Shown: positions 1 to 7,538 of the stretch, piece by piece | How positions within the stretch are numbered: position 1 is the first letter of the stretch | How the letters are laid out: every line of letters begins with the position of its first letter | Source of the DNA: Flavobacteriales bacterium | GTDB taxonomy: Bacteria; Bacteroidota; Bacteroidia; Flavobacteriales_F; PHOS-HE28 | DNA: 64,000 nucleotides | Direction of reading: 5' to 3' | Assembly (NCBI GenBank): GCA_020635695.1 | Contig: JACJZH010000010.1 | Span: 62,001 to 126,000, forward strand | Position numbers and translations under genes: made by a program | The notes under the pieces: generated by a model | Told to the model about the DNA's origin: nothing | Databases searched by the model: none | What the model saw: only the letters and a program-made list of their open reading frames with translations

Positions 1-1041
1 CGGATAGACGATCCGGGTGTGCCACTTGCTGGAATCCGGCTCCTGGCCGGGGTCGGTGATGTACTCCTCGATGGCCACTTCGCGCATGGAGGCTCCGTCC
101 CGCTTGATCTTCTTGTCCATGGCCATGTGGGCGGCGCCACTGCCGGCATAGCCGCCGAAATAGTCGATCACGTAGGCATTGCCCGGTGCCACGGCATAGG
201 TGCTCATGCCTGCCGTGCCGGTGAACTTGGCCGCATCGGCATCGCTCACGGCGGCACCGGCCAGCACGTCGGTTCGCTTGTTCTCCTCATCCCACATGAA
301 GTACAGCGCCGTGGGCGCTCCCTGGGGCTGCACCCCGGCCTGTCCAAGTGCTCCGAACACCTTGCCGAAGCTGTTGCCGAAGAACTTCTCCATGTCGCTC
401 CAGGGGATTGTCTTGCGCACGCCCACGTAGGTCATGCCCGGGCGTTCCATGGTCTCGATCGTGAAGCCGTCCACCATCTTGGCGCGCTCGGCGTCCAGGG
501 CGGCCTGCTCGGCAGTGCTCACCTCCTTCAGGTTCGCGAGGCCGCGCTCGAAGTCAGGGCCTACCATCTTGTCCATGTCCATGAACACGGACATCACCTT
601 GCCCATGAAGTTGTTCTCGCCCTCGATCCCCCACGTCACCCGGGTGCTGTCGCCCAGGTCCTCCAGGTCGAAGGTGGCGGTGCTCTGCGACTCCCAGGGC
701 TCGATGAAATGCAGGTCCGTGCGCACGGCCTTGTTCTCCTCGACCACCGCGATCTGCTGGTAGCCGCTGCCCACGTTCTCGTCGCCCTTCCATTCGGACT
801 TCTGACCCACCTGACCGGCCTCGCCGGTGATGGTGACGGCCATGTCGGGGTCCTTCTCGGCCCAGGGGCTCCATTCCTCGTGGTCCTCCAGGTCGCTCAC
901 GTTGGCCCAGACCACACCGGTCTCGGCTGGGATGGTGATGCTTCGTTCAACACGGTACTCCGAGGGGCCGATGAGGCCAAGCACGATCACGATGGCCACG
1001 ATGGCCAGCACGATCACCAGCAGGGTCTTCAATGCTTTCAT
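1..1041 (-). CDS. SRPBCC-fold protein with C-terminal GyrI-like effector-binding domain (3' end cut by window)
   Basis: The reading frame begins at an ATG at 1041 and stays open for 347 codons to the window edge, so the extreme C-terminus is missing. Residues 1-25 form one hydrophobic signal/anchor segment. Residues about 28-170 read like a polyketide-cyclase/START-type SRPBCC domain (EYRVERSITIPAET, then WSPWAEKDP). Residues about 190-347 resemble a GyrI-like/BacR effector-binding domain, ending SSKWHTRIVYP, the usual end of such proteins, so only a few residues are probably lost. The family binds small hydrophobic ligands; the ligand here is unknown. It is divergent from the lipoprotein gene at 1151. 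Confidence 0.8.
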   Translation of the reverse strand, partial: MKALKTLLVIVLAIVAIVIVLGLIGPSEYRVERSITIPAETGVVWANVSDLEDHEEWSPWAEKDPDMAVTITGEAGQVGQKSEWKGDENVGSGYQQIAVVEENKAVRTDLHFIEPWESQSTATFDLEDLGDSTRVTWGIEGENNFMGKVMSVFMDMDKMVGPDFERGLANLKEVSTAEQAALDAERAKMVDGFTIETMERPGMTYVGVRKTIPWSDMEKFFGNSFGKVFGALGQAGVQPQGAPTALYFMWDEENKRTDVLAGAAVSDADAAKFTGTAGMSTYAVAPGNAYVIDYFGGYAGSGAAHMAMDKKIKRDGASMREVAIEEYITDPGQEPDSSKWHTRIVYP

Positions 1042-1122
1042 GTCCGGTGGATTTGCCGAAAGTTGCGCAAGGCCTGCGGCTCCTGCAAATCGGTGGGACT
1101 TTCGGTGGATCTGGCACGGTGT

Positions 1123-1130
1123 TTTCTTTG
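1123..1130 (+). promoter_or_regulatory. Probable -7 element for the LPP20-like lipoprotein gene
   Basis: TTTCTTTG differs from TAnnTTTG at one position. A TTTC at 1100-1103 lies 19 nt upstream as a possible -33 element. The predicted transcript start is near 1137, giving a leader of about 14 nt. Confidence 0.45.
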
Positions 1131-1150
1131 CAGGGACCAAAGCCCAGACC

Positions 1151-1729
1151 ATGAACACCCCGCGCCTGTTCCGTTCCGCCGGCCTGCTCCTGATGGCGGC
1201 CCTGTTGATGGCCGCTCCCGCCTGCAAGAGCGGCAAGAGCACCACCGCCGGCACCAAGGTGAAGCAGCCCTTCACCGGCGGCAAGTACGAGAGCGACAAC
1301 CGCTGGTTCCGGGGCACCGGACAGGGCGCCAGCGTGAAGCAGAACATCGCCCGCAGCAAGGCCGACCTCGATGCCAAGAACCAGCTGGCCGGGCAGGTGG
1401 GCACCAACATGCGGGCCGTCACCGACCAGTACCTGGGCGAGACCGGCAACGCCAACGCCGCGGATGTGGCCGACAAGTTCCAGACCCTGGTGCGTGAGGT
1501 GATGAGCACCGAACTGGCCGACCTGCGCAAGATCGGCGAGGAGTTCTACCTGAACGAGGAGACCGGCCAGTACACCGCCTACGTGGCCTACGAGATCAAG
1601 AAGAACGCCATGTTCCGCTTCATGAAGAAGCAGGCGAGGACGAGCGACAAGATCGACGACCTCACCCGGAAGAAGATCGAGGAGATCCTGGACGAGGAGA
1701 TCCGCAAGACCGAAGAGGAAGGCGAGTGA
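1151..1729 (+). CDS. LPP20-like lipoprotein
   Basis: 192 aa. The N-terminus is a lipoprotein signal with lipobox MAAPAC (Cys about residue 26). The mature part has the organisation of LPP20-type lipoproteins: a conserved start with regularly spaced Ala/Lys (ARSKADLDAKNQLAGQV), a central TGQYTAYVAYEIKK strand-turn, and a highly charged C-terminal helix rich in Glu/Lys. LPP20 proteins sit at the outer membrane and their exact job is mostly unknown. The ATG at 1151 is chosen because the signal peptide starts there. It is monocistronic, followed by a hairpin at 1752. Confidence 0.75.
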   Translation: MNTPRLFRSAGLLLMAALLMAAPACKSGKSTTAGTKVKQPFTGGKYESDNRWFRGTGQGASVKQNIARSKADLDAKNQLAGQVGTNMRAVTDQYLGETGNANAADVADKFQTLVREVMSTELADLRKIGEEFYLNEETGQYTAYVAYEIKKNAMFRFMKKQARTSDKIDDLTRKKIEEILDEEIRKTEEEGE

Positions 1730-1751
1730 CCGTACCGGGTCGTGCTTTCCG

Positions 1752-1775
1752 GGAGGGGGGCTTCGGCTCCCCTCC
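1752..1775 (+). terminator. UUCG-capped hairpin after the lipoprotein gene
   Basis: A 10-bp GC-rich stem (1752-1761 with 1766-1775, one G-T pair) closes on a TTCG loop. The T run that follows is short (TTTT at 1781), so intrinsic termination is likely but not certain. Confidence 0.5.
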
Positions 1776-1846
1776 TGCCGTTTTGGCGGGCGATCCGGAT
1801 CGGCCCCTGCTTTGTTAAAGGCGGAAGACCAACCCATTCCAAGACC

Positions 1847-2524
1847 ATGGCAGGAGCCTATCTGATAGGGATCGTCATCATGCTCGTCAGCTTCCTGGTG
1901 GGCCGTCAGCTGCGGAGCCGCTTCGCCAAGTACAGCCGCACCCCGCTGAGCAACGGCATGAGCGGGAAGGAGATCGCCGAACGCATGCTGGCCGACCACG
2001 GCATCACCAACGTGAAGGTGACCCACGTGAAGGGCCAGCTGACCGACCACTACAACCCCGCCACCCGCACGGTGAACCTGAGCGAGGCGGTGTACAGCGA
2101 GCGCAACGCAGCCGCGGCAGCCGTGGCGGCGCACGAATGCGGGCATGCCGTGCAGCATGCGCAGGCCTACAGCTGGCTCCAATTCCGCAGCAAGCTGGTG
2201 CCCGTGGTGAGCGTGACCTCCAGCCTGGTGCAGTGGATCCTGCTCGGGGGCATCCTGCTCATCAACACCTTTCCGCAGCTGCTGTTGATCGGGATCATCC
2301 TGTTCGCCACCACCACCCTGTTCAGCATCATCACCCTGCCGGTGGAATACGATGCCAGCAACCGGGCCCTGAAGTGGCTGAAGGAGCGGCAGATCGTGAA
2401 CACCGGCGAGTACGCCATGAGCGCCGACGCCCTGAAATGGGCCGCACGCACCTACGTGGTGGCCGCGATCGGCTCCATCGGCACGCTGCTGTACTACCTG
2501 ATGATCTACATGAACCGCCGCTAG
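1847..2524 (+). CDS. Zinc-dependent membrane metallopeptidase, YugP family
   Basis: 225 aa. Residue 1-20 is a membrane segment, followed by a soluble region with the zinc motif HECGH (AAHECGHAVQHA, about residues 89-100), then two hydrophobic stretches around 125-165 and one near the C-terminus. This order and size match the neutral zinc metallopeptidase family of B. subtilis YugP (Zn_peptidase_2). Substrate unknown, active site probably cytoplasmic face or membrane-proximal. The start at 1847 (MAGAYLIG) is preferred over in-frame upstream codons, which would run through the hairpin at 1752. The stop overlaps the stop of the convergent gene by 4 nt (CTAG). Confidence 0.85.
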   Translation: MAGAYLIGIVIMLVSFLVGRQLRSRFAKYSRTPLSNGMSGKEIAERMLADHGITNVKVTHVKGQLTDHYNPATRTVNLSEAVYSERNAAAAAVAAHECGHAVQHAQAYSWLQFRSKLVPVVSVTSSLVQWILLGGILLINTFPQLLLIGIILFATTTLFSIITLPVEYDASNRALKWLKERQIVNTGEYAMSADALKWAARTYVVAAIGSIGTLLYYLMIYMNRR

Positions 2525-3516
2525 CGGAGCCGTAGCACGATGGGCAGGTGGTCGCTGTACCCGCCCTTGTAGCTGGTGCCGCTGTAGGTCTTGTCCGGGG
2601 AGCGGCCGTATTTCGGGTGCCGGAACAGCAGCCGCTGGTCCCACAAGGCCTTGGCCGAAGCCACCTCCCCGGCCGTTACCGGATCGGTGATGAACTGGTC
2701 CAGGTAGGCCCAGTCGCCCCGGAAGTTGTGGCTGCCATGTCCCTCGGGCTGGTCAACGCACATCAGCGCCACAAGCTCGGCCGACGGGTCGCAGGTGGCA
2801 CCCAGTCCTTTCTGGATGCTGGCGTCGGTCGGCGTGTCGTTGAAGTCGCCCATGATCAGCACCCGGTCGCCCGGACCTCGTACCTCATCCAGGTGTTCGC
2901 GGAGGGTGCGGGCGGCCTCAAGGCGCTTGGGAGCGCTCACCGCCGGACCTTCCCGCCGGCTGGGCCAATGGCACACGTACAGGTGCCAGGTCGTTCCCCC
3001 CGTCCCCAGCCTGGCGTACAGCACGTCGCGGGTGCGGTCGCCGTCCAGGTCCACCCGCAGGGCACGTTCCCCGGTCACCTCCCCCACCCCACGCCTCACC
3101 AGCAGGGCCACATCGATGCCCCGCTCGTCGGGGGAGTCGAAATGGACCACCTCGTATTGCCCACCATCCAGGGGTGAGGTGCCGGCCAGGTCCTCCACCA
3201 CGGCCCGGTTCTCCACCTCGGCCAGTCCGATCAGATCGGGCAGCCGATCCCCGCTCCAGGAGATGGCCTGGGCCAGGTGGGACAGCTTGGTGGCGTAGCG
3301 GTCGGCGGTCCATTGCAGCCGTCCGGCCGGGGTGAAGTCGTCGTCGTTGGTGCGCGGGTCGTCCGTGGTGTCGAAGAGGTTCTCCACGTTGTAGAAGACC
3401 ACCTGGGCCTCGAGCCCACGACCCTCGACCTCCTGGGCCGCCACCTCGGGCAGGTCCGGCGTCCCGGTCGGGGCTGCGCAACCGGCCAGGAAGGGCAGCA
3501 GGAAGCGCGGTCTCAT
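2521..3516 (-). CDS. Endonuclease/exonuclease/phosphatase (EEP) family lipoprotein
   Basis: 331 aa. A short lipoprotein signal with lipobox LAGC (Cys 13) points to an exported, lipid-anchored protein. The EEP (DNase I-like) fold is shown by FYNVENLFD, the catalytic Glu in GLAEVEN, the Asp/Asn pair in MGDFNDTP and the terminal SDHLPI. Members hydrolyse phosphodiester or phosphomonoester bonds in nucleic acids, inositol phosphates or lipids; the sequence does not say which. Its ATG overlaps the TGA of the upstream HerA-like gene (ATGA, 3513-3516), so the two are translationally coupled. Confidence 0.85.
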   Translation of the reverse strand: MRPRFLLPFLAGCAAPTGTPDLPEVAAQEVEGRGLEAQVVFYNVENLFDTTDDPRTNDDDFTPAGRLQWTADRYATKLSHLAQAISWSGDRLPDLIGLAEVENRAVVEDLAGTSPLDGGQYEVVHFDSPDERGIDVALLVRRGVGEVTGERALRVDLDGDRTRDVLYARLGTGGTTWHLYVCHWPSRREGPAVSAPKRLEAARTLREHLDEVRGPGDRVLIMGDFNDTPTDASIQKGLGATCDPSAELVALMCVDQPEGHGSHNFRGDWAYLDQFITDPVTAGEVASAKALWDQRLLFRHPKYGRSPDKTYSGTSYKGGYSDHLPIVLRLR

Positions 3517-5060
3517 CGCTTGGCCCTCCGGCTGCGGACCGCCTTCACCCCCAGCACGCCCAGCAGACCACGGGTCAGTTCGCGGAACACCGTGCGACCG
3601 ACCTGGCGGACCATGGTGTTCTTGCTCAGGTCCTCCAGCACACTGGGCTCCTCTTTCTTGGGTCGCCGGCGTTCCACTTCAGGCTCCGGCTTCTCTTCTT
3701 CCTTGGCCGCTTGCTTCAGCTTGGCCTCCAGGATCTCGAAGGCGCTCTCCCGGTCGATGACCTCGTTGTAGGTCTTCACCAGCTCGCTCCGTGCCACCAG
3801 GCCGTCGATCTCCAGCGGGCTCAGCACGTCCATGCGAGTGATGGGCGCGCGGAGCAGCGTGTGTGCGAGTGGCGTGGGGATGCCCTTCTCGTTCAGTGCG
3901 GTCACGAGCGCCTCCCCGATGCCCAGCGAGGTGAGCAGCGTCTCGGTGTCATAGAAGTCGGTGAGCGGGTAGTTCTCCGCCGTGCGCTTGATGGTGCGCC
4001 GGTCCTTGGCGGTGAAGGCCCTGAGCGCGTGCTGCACCTTCAGGCCCAGCTGGCCCAGGATGCTCTCGGGCACGTCGCTGGGGTCCTGCGTGCAGAAGTA
4101 CACGCCCACTCCCTTCGAGCGGATCAGCTTGATGATGGTCTCCAACTGGTCCTGCAGGGCCTTGGTGGCGGTGTCGAAGATCAGGTGCGCCTCATCGATG
4201 AAGAGCACCAGCTTGGGCTTCTCGGGGTCGCCCTCCTCGGGGAAGGTGCTGTAGATCTCGGCCAGCAGGCACAGCATGAAGGTGCTGAAGAGCCTGGGCT
4301 TGTCCTGGATGTCCGTCAGCCGTACGATGTGCACCACGCCCTTGCCGTCCCGCAGTTCCAGCAGGTCGTTCACGTCGAAGGAGCGCTCGCCGAAGAAGCG
4401 TTCGGCGCCCTGCTGCTCCAATTCGATCATCTTCCGCAGGATGGTGTTCACCGAGGCGGAGCTCACCTGGCCGTAGGTCCCCTGCACCTCGTCCTTCCCT
4501 TCGTTGGTGATCCACTGCAGCACCCGCCGCAGGTCCTTCAGGTCCAGCAGCGGCCAACCGTGGTCGTCGCAGTACTTGAACACCAGGGCCAGGATGCTCT
4601 GCTGGGTGTCGTTCAGCTCCAGGATGCGTCCCAGCAGCACCGGTCCGAACTCGCTCACCGTGGCCCGCAGCCGGGCGCCCGGCTCGTCGCTCAGGGTCAA
4701 CAGTTCCACGGGCAGGGCCTGCGGCTCGTACGGGAAGCCGAGCTTGGCGTGCCGTTCCTGGATCTTGGGGTGGTCGCTGCCCGGCGCGGCGATCCCGCTC
4801 AGGTCGCCCTTGATGTCCATCAACAACACCGGCACGCCCTTGAGGGACAGTTGCTCGGCGATCACCTGCAAGGTCTTGGTCTTGCCGGTCCCCGTGGCTC
4901 CGGCGATCAGGCCATGCCGGTTCATGGTGCGCAGGGGCACCCGAACGAGCGCGCCCTCTGGTACTTCACCGTTCAACAGGGCACCGCCCAGGACGATGCT
5001 GTCACCTTTCACGGTATATCCGTCCACCATCGCGGTGCGGAACGCTTGCTGGTCGCTCAT
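3513..5060 (-). CDS. HerA-like ATPase of the YjgR (DUF853) family
   Basis: 515 aa. Walker A AGATGTGKT lies at residues 53-61 and Walker B VLFIDEAHLIFD at about 285-296; the region between carries the QDPSDVP-type segment of HerA/FtsK-fold pumps further on. The N-terminal motif and overall length match DUF853/YjgR, hexameric ATPases of uncertain DNA-related function. The C-terminus is charged and rich in Lys/Arg/Glu. No NurA-like nuclease gene is adjacent, but the coupled downstream gene encodes a predicted exported EEP hydrolase, an odd pairing. A consensus -7 element lies just upstream. Confidence 0.85.
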   Translation of the reverse strand: MSDQQAFRTAMVDGYTVKGDSIVLGGALLNGEVPEGALVRVPLRTMNRHGLIAGATGTGKTKTLQVIAEQLSLKGVPVLLMDIKGDLSGIAAPGSDHPKIQERHAKLGFPYEPQALPVELLTLSDEPGARLRATVSEFGPVLLGRILELNDTQQSILALVFKYCDDHGWPLLDLKDLRRVLQWITNEGKDEVQGTYGQVSSASVNTILRKMIELEQQGAERFFGERSFDVNDLLELRDGKGVVHIVRLTDIQDKPRLFSTFMLCLLAEIYSTFPEEGDPEKPKLVLFIDEAHLIFDTATKALQDQLETIIKLIRSKGVGVYFCTQDPSDVPESILGQLGLKVQHALRAFTAKDRRTIKRTAENYPLTDFYDTETLLTSLGIGEALVTALNEKGIPTPLAHTLLRAPITRMDVLSPLEIDGLVARSELVKTYNEVIDRESAFEILEAKLKQAAKEEEKPEPEVERRRPKKEEPSVLEDLSKNTMVRQVGRTVFRELTRGLLGVLGVKAVRSRRAKR

Positions 5061-5076
5061 GACAGGGGGTATGCGC

Positions 5077-5084
5077 CAAAGGTA
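5077..5084 (-). promoter_or_regulatory. -7 promoter element for the HerA-like gene
   Basis: On the minus strand the sequence reads TACCTTTG, a perfect TAnnTTTG. Predicted transcription starts near 5070, leaving about 10 nt before the ATG at 5060. No clear TTG is seen at the -33 distance. Confidence 0.6.
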
Positions 5085-5087
5085 GAA

Positions 5088-5105
5088 GAGGGGCCGAAGC
5101 CCCTC
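5088..5105 (-). terminator. Terminator of the dodecin gene block
   Basis: A 7-bp GC stem (GAGGGGC/GCCCCTC) with a TTCG loop on the minus strand, followed by TTCT. It lies between dodecin and the HerA promoter and separates the two transcripts. Confidence 0.6.
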
Positions 5106-5129
5106 CCCCTCATCAGTATGGTCGGACCG

Positions 5130-5333
5130 TCAACCGCCCACCGAGAAGGTGATCTTGCAGTTGCAGCGGTACTCCTTGATCTTGCCGTCCTCCACGGTGG
5201 CGCTCTGCTCCTGGATGTAGACGGACTTGATGCCGCGAACGGTCTTCGTGGCCTCCGTCACGGCGTTCGCGGCGGCCTCCTCCCAGCTGTTCGGACTGCT
5301 GGCGAGGATCTCGATGACTTTCAGTATTCCCAT
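5130..5333 (-). CDS. Dodecin family flavin-binding protein
   Basis: 67 aa, the normal dodecin length. The sequence starts MGILKVIEILASSPNSWEEA, with the family pattern of beta strand, SxxSWEdA helix and two strands ending KITFSVGG. Dodecins assemble as dodecamers that store or sequester flavins such as riboflavin or FMN. The ATG at 5333 is chosen because it gives exactly the family N-terminus. It lies 11 nt after the hypothetical gene at 5345-5605 and is probably cotranscribed with it. Confidence 0.9.
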   Translation of the reverse strand: MGILKVIEILASSPNSWEEAAANAVTEATKTVRGIKSVYIQEQSATVEDGKIKEYRCNCKITFSVGG

Positions 5334-5344
5334 GGTCCGGATGC

Positions 5345-5605
5345 TTATTTGGTCGCGGCCCACTTGCGGATCTCGGTGCGGAACCACTCGTCCGCCTCAT
5401 CGGTCCACTTGAACTTGTCGCGGATGTAGGCCATGGTGTCCTTCTCCACGTCCGTGTAGCTGTCACCATCCTTCACCGCGTTCAGCAGCTTGCCGGCATC
5501 GTCCATGGAGATGCGTCCATCGCCACGGCCCTTGGTCAGTTCCTCGGCCATTTCAATGATGGCACCGTCGTACTGTTTTCCGTCGATCGTCTTGTAATAT
5601 CCCAT
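5345..5605 (-). CDS. Small conserved-type protein of unknown function
   Basis: 86 aa, soluble, no signal. I do not recognise a named family. A segment near residues 28-40 (GRGDGRISMDDA) has a DGxI core reminiscent of an EF-hand loop, but the first ligand position is not acidic, so calcium binding is doubtful. The rest is charged and helical (YTDVEKDTMAYIRDKFKWT, EADEWFRTEIRKWAA). It precedes the dodecin gene by 11 nt on the same strand. Confidence 0.7.
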   Translation of the reverse strand: MGYYKTIDGKQYDGAIIEMAEELTKGRGDGRISMDDAGKLLNAVKDGDSYTDVEKDTMAYIRDKFKWTDEADEWFRTEIRKWAATK

Positions 5606-5649
5606 GTCGGGTCAGTGTGGTTTTGGGGTTCGTGTTCGTGCTAAGTGGT

Positions 5650-6090
5650 TCATCCGAAGAGCTTGCCCAGGCCGCCCACCTTGTCGCCCAGACCGCCCAG
5701 CAGCCCTTTGCCGGCGTTTCCGAGCAGGCCGGCCAGCATGTCCTTGTTGCCACCGATCTTCTCGGTCAGGAAGGAGGTCAATACCGGCATCACCAGGTCC
5801 TTCACCGAGGCGGCCTTGCCGGCGTCCAGACCCACCTGACCGGTGAGCTTTCCGAGGTAATCGGTGCCCAGCTTGCCCAACAGCGCATCGGCTCCGGAGC
5901 TGTTGCTGCCCTTGCTGAACAGGCTGAGCGCATCGCTCACATCGAAGCCATCGCCACCGCCCACCACGTCCTTCACACTGTCGGCGGCCGCGTTGATGGC
6001 CCCATCGGCCTGGCCCTGGTCAAGACCCAGCTTGCCGATGAGGTCGCCTCCCACCTGGTCCTTCAGACCGTTGATCAATTGATCGAGCAT
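5650..6090 (-). CDS. Glycine-rich DUF937-like protein
   Basis: 146 aa from the ATG at 6090 (MLDQLINGLKDQVGGDLIG). The protein is a series of short amphipathic helices with many Gly, Leu and Lys and ends in GLGDKVGGLGKLFG, like the DUF937/YidB-like group. Function unknown. A longer reading from a TTG at 6132 is rejected because that TTG sits inside the likely -7 element. No signal peptide. It precedes the 5345-5605 gene by 44 nt. Confidence 0.7.
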   Translation of the reverse strand: MLDQLINGLKDQVGGDLIGKLGLDQGQADGAINAAADSVKDVVGGGDGFDVSDALSLFSKGSNSSGADALLGKLGTDYLGKLTGQVGLDAGKAASVKDLVMPVLTSFLTEKIGGNKDMLAGLLGNAGKGLLGGLGDKVGGLGKLFG

Positions 6091-6129
6091 TTCGTTGTTC
6101 GTTTGAGGTTCGTGCGTTGTGACGTCGGA

Positions 6130-6137
6130 CAAGTATA
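6130..6137 (-). promoter_or_regulatory. -7 promoter element for the DUF937-like gene
   Basis: Minus strand TATACTTG, one mismatch to TAnnTTTG. It predicts a start near 6123 and a leader of about 33 nt to the ATG at 6090, and it decides against the TTG at 6132 as start codon. Confidence 0.5.
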
Positions 6138-6213
6138 CAGGTCACATGATCGGCGGACCTGAGGCTCCTCATCCATCCGGGAACCTACGGAGAGGGAGCG
6201 GTGTTCACCCGGT

Positions 6214-6636
6214 GTGGAGCACTACAACGTGAGCTACAACGATCCCGAGGTGGAACGCCGCATCCGTCAACGCTGCGGGCCTCCCATCGGCCTCTGGCGT
6301 TCCATCCGTTCGGGTGGCACAGGTTCCCCACGCCTGCACCTGGTGGATGGCCCGGAAGACCTGCTGACCCGGGTATACCGGCAGGAGGACCGGCGCTTCT
6401 GCAACCTGGAGAGGCGCACTTCCGGTTGGCTGTTCCGGTGCCGATGCCTGCTGGAAACCCTCGCCATTCCTCTTCCCGACCGCGAATTGGTGGGCGTGCA
6501 ACTCGTGGAACGGGCCGGCAGATGCACCTACCACTTCATCCTGCTGAACGGAGAACGGCTTTCGCTGTCCGCAGCTGCCGAACATCGGCGGGCCATGGTC
6601 CGGCTGCTCCAGGGAATACCCGTGACCACCGCCTGA
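6214..6636 (+). CDS. Hypothetical protein (GTG start)
   Basis: 140 aa from a GTG (VEHYNVSYNDPEVERRI). Third positions are G/C-rich in this frame as in neighbouring genes, which favours it over the overlapping frames. It is basic, with several Cys (FRCRCLLE) and the final segment SAAAEHRRAMVRLLQ likely helical. I do not recognise a family. It is the first gene of a plus-strand run with the small ORF at 6686 and the SDR at 6834. Confidence 0.55.
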   Translation: MEHYNVSYNDPEVERRIRQRCGPPIGLWRSIRSGGTGSPRLHLVDGPEDLLTRVYRQEDRRFCNLERRTSGWLFRCRCLLETLAIPLPDRELVGVQLVERAGRCTYHFILLNGERLSLSAAAEHRRAMVRLLQGIPVTTA

Positions 6637-6685
6637 ACGAACCTTTTGTTCGATCATGCTGTTCCAAGATCAAACATTATTTGCC

Positions 6686-6850
6686 ATGGTGATCATTTCC
6701 ACGGATGTGAAGAACAGGCGCAGGAGGTTCCTGCGCAAGGCGAACGACCTGTTGTTCCAAGGGCATGTGAACACCCTGGTGGCCTACCTGGTCCGTGGGG
6801 TGAAGGAATTGGAGGAAGGCACCCGGCAGCGGCATGGGCATGTGGCCTGA
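6686..6850 (+). CDS. Small basic hypothetical protein
   Basis: 54 aa from ATG 6686 (an upstream in-frame ATG at 6656 would add 10 residues). Very basic N-terminal half (VKNRRRRFLRKANDLL), then a helical segment (VAYLVRGVKELEEG). It overlaps the SDR start by 17 nt, as coupled genes often do. No recognised family; could also be a chance frame. Confidence 0.4.
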   Translation: MVIISTDVKNRRRRFLRKANDLLFQGHVNTLVAYLVRGVKELEEGTRQRHGHVA

Positions 6851-7538
6851 GCCCGTGCTGGTGATCGGCGGCACCCGCGGGATCGGCCGGGAGCTCGCAG
6901 AACGCCTGCTAACTGCCGGGGCACGCGTATGGACCGTCGGCCGTTCGGATGATGCTCCCACCGGCGTGGAACGCCACCTGCAGGCAGACGTGGTTGCGGA
7001 CGGTCTGCCCACCTCGGAGCTGCCGGAGGCGCTGGGCGGCATGGCCTATTGTCCCGGCACCATCGACCTGAAGCCGGTCCGAGGCCTTTCCACGGAGGAC
7101 CTCCGACAGGCTTTGGAAGTGAATTTGGTAGGCGCGTTCCGGGCCGCGCAGGATACCGCGCTTAGGCTGCGGAAGGTTCCCGGGGCGGGCATGCTTTTCT
7201 TCAGCACGGTGGCCGTTTCCCAGGGCATGCCATTTCATGCGGCCGTGGCATCGGCCAAGGCCGGTGTGGAAGGGCTTTCCCGTTCGCTGGCCGCTGAATT
7301 GGCTCCGCATGTCCGGGTGAATTGCATCGCGCCCAGTCTGACCGACACGCCGCTGGCCGAGCGATTGTTGGCCACACCGGAGAAGCGCAAGGCCGCCGAC
7401 GAGCGGCACCCCCTCCAACGGCATGGCAGGCCGGACGACGTGGCCGCCCTGGCGGCATTCCTGCTGGGGCCGGATGCGTCCTGGATCACCGGGCAGGTGA
7501 TCGGTGTCGATGGGGGGCTGTCCAGCCTGAGGCGCTAA
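6834..7538 (+). CDS. SDR-family protein lacking the catalytic tyrosine
   Basis: 234 aa. The cofactor motif GGTRGIG (residues 12-18) and the NAG-equivalent region (AYCPGT) give a Rossmann-fold short-chain dehydrogenase. Ser124 is in place (FFSTVAVSQ), and Lys142 of the YxxxK pair is present, but the Tyr position is Val138 (VASAK). The remainder is typical: VRVNCIAPSLTDTPLA, then a GQVIGVDGG end. The start may be the ATG at 6834 or at 6840. With no Tyr the protein may be an atypical enzyme or an NAD(P)-binding sensor. Its stop overlaps that of the convergent M1 peptidase by 4 nt. Confidence 0.85.
   Translation: MGMWPEPVLVIGGTRGIGRELAERLLTAGARVWTVGRSDDAPTGVERHLQADVVADGLPTSELPEALGGMAYCPGTIDLKPVRGLSTEDLRQALEVNLVGAFRAAQDTALRLRKVPGAGMLFFSTVAVSQGMPFHAAVASAKAGVEGLSRSLAAELAPHVRVNCIAPSLTDTPLAERLLATPEKRKAADERHPLQRHGRPDDVAALAAFLLGPDASWITGQVIGVDGGLSSLRR

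Noticed and set aside
3711..5429. 572-codon plus-strand frame opposite the HerA gene
   Set aside because: Antisense shadow rich in Gln/His/Leu; the minus strand has clear Walker motifs.
6130..6132. TTG start for the DUF937-like protein
   Set aside because: It lies inside the likely -7 element, so it would not be transcribed from that promoter; ATG 6090 gives the normal N-terminus.
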